Assembly: GCA_041859875.1 (NCBI GenBank)
Contig: JBFLFY010000024.1
Span: 1-30,421, forward strand
Length of the DNA stretch: 30,421 bases
Origin: Thermocaproicibacter sp041859875
GTDB lineage: Bacteria > Bacillota > Clostridia > Oscillospirales > Acutalibacteraceae
Reading direction: 5' to 3'
Shown here: positions 29,073 through 30,421 of the stretch, piece after piece
How the letters are laid out: every line of letters begins with the position of its first letter
Numbering within the stretch: the first letter of the stretch is position 1
Notes under the pieces: model-generated
Told to the model about the DNA's origin: nothing
The model's input: only the letters and a program-made list of their open reading frames with translations
Database searches by the model: none
Made by a program: the position numbers and the translations under genes

Positions 29073-30421
29073 CGGAAAGACCCCCGACCTTGCCGCGGAA
29101 AACATAGAAAAACTGAAAACCATTTTCCCGGATGCTTTTGAAGAAGGAAAAGTTGACTTCAGCAAGCTCAAACAGGACTTGGGCGAATATGTGGACGACG
29201 AGAAGGAACGCTACAATTTCACCTGGAACGGCAAAGGCCGCGCTCTGCGCCTTTCGCAGACACCCAGCACGGGAACGCTGCGCCCCTGCCCGGAAGAAAG
29301 CAAAAACTGGGGCAGCACCAAGAATCTTTACATCGAGGGCGACAATCTTGAAGTGCTGAAACTTCTGCAGAAAAGCTACCACGGCAAAGTCAAGATGATT
29401 TACATTGACCCGCCGTACAACACGGGCAACGACTTCGTTTACCCGGACAATTTTGCCGACACCATCGAAAACTACAAGGAAATTACCGGTCAGGTAGACA
29501 GCGAAGGTCATAACTACGGTAATAATAGTGAAACAAACGGCCACTACCATACCGACTGGCTCAATATGATGCTTCCACGGCTGAGACTGGCAAGAAATTT
29601 ACTCACAGACGACGGCGTGATTTTTATCAGCATTGACGACAATGAGGCTGCCAACCTGAAAAAAATCTGTGATGAAGTATTTGGAGAAGAAAATTTTAGA
29701 AATACCATTTTGTCGAGAAGACGTATAAAAAGTCTTAATTCCCAATTTTCAGACAAAGGACTATTTAGTTTGAATGTTGGGTTTGAATATCTTTTAGTAT
29801 ATTCAAAGAGTACAAAATTCCTTATGAAGGCTTTGCAAATGAGCAAAAATAATTCTCCTACGAAAGGACGCTGGGATGTATTTTGGAGCAATGCTGACAG
29901 GCCGACTATGCGTTATGACATATTGGGTTTCACTCCTCTAACTGGTCAATGGCGTAACTCCAAGGAAAAAGCTGAGATTGCAGTCGCCAACTATAAACAA
30001 TACGTTGATGATTTTAAGGGGAAAATGACACTTGAAGAATATTATGAAAAAACAGGGATAAGCAATTTTATTCGAAGAATACCTGATGGTCAAGGAAAAA
30101 ATGGTGGCGTTCAGCATTGGATTCCCCCTTGTGGGACTGTACTCCGTACAAGTAGTTGGATGGACATCGAAACCTCACAAATTAGTAAAGAAATTGACTT
30201 ACCCTTTAATAATCCTAAAAGCAAGCAATTAATGACAGAGTTGATTAAACTATCTGGTTGTAATGACAATGACATTGTTCTTGACTTCTTCTCCGGCTCT
30301 GCCACAACCGCCCACGCCGTCATGCAGCTGAACGCCGAAGACGGCGGAAACCGCCGTTTTCTTATGGTGCAGCTTCCGGAGCCTTGCCCCGAGGACAGCG
30401 AAGCGGCAAAAGCCGGTTACA
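29059..30421 (+). CDS. Type III-like site-specific DNA methyltransferase (3' partial)
   Basis: A beta-class adenine N6 methyltransferase (Mod type), open from ATG 29059 to the window end (~454 residues seen). The order of motifs is typical: catalytic DPPYNTG (D117-Y120 in MIYIDPPYNTGNDF), then the HTDWLNMMLPRLRLAR and GVIFISIDDNE stretches, a variable region, and the AdoMet motif VLDFFSGSATTAHAVM (~407-422). The variable region (~29690-30280), where the target recognition domain lies, is much more AT-rich than both flanks. The start overlaps the DUF4391-like gene by 14 bases. A Res-type endonuclease gene probably lies downstream of the window. It is a modification enzyme that protects host DNA or, in defence variants, marks self. 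Confidence 0.93.
   Translation, partial: MTTLDGKTPDLAAENIEKLKTIFPDAFEEGKVDFSKLKQDLGEYVDDEKERYNFTWNGKGRALRLSQTPSTGTLRPCPEESKNWGSTKNLYIEGDNLEVLKLLQKSYHGKVKMIYIDPPYNTGNDFVYPDNFADTIENYKEITGQVDSEGHNYGNNSETNGHYHTDWLNMMLPRLRLARNLLTDDGVIFISIDDNEAANLKKICDEVFGEENFRNTILSRRRIKSLNSQFSDKGLFSLNVGFEYLLVYSKSTKFLMKALQMSKNNSPTKGRWDVFWSNADRPTMRYDILGFTPLTGQWRNSKEKAEIAVANYKQYVDDFKGKMTLEEYYEKTGISNFIRRIPDGQGKNGGVQHWIPPCGTVLRTSSWMDIETSQISKEIDLPFNNPKSKQLMTELIKLSGCNDNDIVLDFFSGSATTAHAVMQLNAEDGGNRRFLMVQLPEPCPEDSEAAKAGY

Noticed and set aside
1..30421. CRISPR arrays, tRNA or rRNA genes, replication origin
   Set aside because: No regularly spaced repeats, no cloverleaf with CCA-type ends and no rRNA blocks were seen on reading both strands.

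Overview
The window looks like chromosomal DNA of an anaerobic, endospore-forming Firmicute of class Clostridia. An Oscillospiraceae/Ruminococcaceae-type gut or cellulose-associated lineage is my inference. The reasons are a SufBDSU iron-sulfur operon of the Gram-positive type, two alpha/beta small acid-soluble spore proteins (SASPs), a PdaB-like polysaccharide deacetylase, a clostridial cellobiose phosphorylase with a cellodextrin-type ABC importer, strong AGGAGG ribosome binding sites, and a TPP riboswitch. Base composition is mixed: housekeeping genes are GC-richer, and several acquired segments are clearly AT-rich.

Layout: 1-3846 is the 3' part of a suf operon (sufB partial, sufD, sufS, sufU, tightly packed or overlapping), followed by an alpha/beta hydrolase and a terminator. 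An AT-rich SseB-like gene (4780-5784, minus) lies between two copies of a ~70 bp repeat. 6036-8145 is a sporulation-flavoured block: deacetylase, SASP, unknown protein, SASP. 8177-15652 is a cellobiose/cellodextrin module: on the minus strand a LacI-type regulator, a solute-binding lipoprotein and two permeases (no ATPase), and divergently a GH94 cellobiose phosphorylase. At least three similar operator-like palindromes lie in or near the divergent promoter region.

16171-18946 encodes a small secreted/anchored protein, a TIM44-like membrane protein with a zinc ribbon, and a YdjI-like SPFH protein with three zinc ribbons. The first two share a duplicated N-terminal module; together this looks like a poorly described envelope-associated system. 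19141-22231 holds a PC4/YdbC-like protein, a PTS enzyme I-like protein lacking the C-terminal half, an AI-2E family permease and a flavin reductase.

22284-23097 is a wrecked thiamine locus: promoter, intact TPP riboswitch and terminator, then an IS3-family remnant fused to the last 23 codons of a thiM-like gene and the first codons of a thiE-like gene. The riboswitch now controls nothing recognisable. A divergent cis-prenyltransferase (minus strand) and a tiny structured transcription unit follow.

24632 to the window end is a restriction/defence-type operon: PLD-like plus SNF2-type helicase, a 54-residue membrane protein, a DUF4391-like protein and a type III-like (beta-class) DNA methyltransferase that runs off the end. 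The helicase is split by a perfect 133 bp tandem duplication, which shifts the frame; loss of one copy would restore a ~1091-residue protein. The methyltransferase has an AT-rich middle segment where a target recognition domain is expected, suggesting domain exchange.
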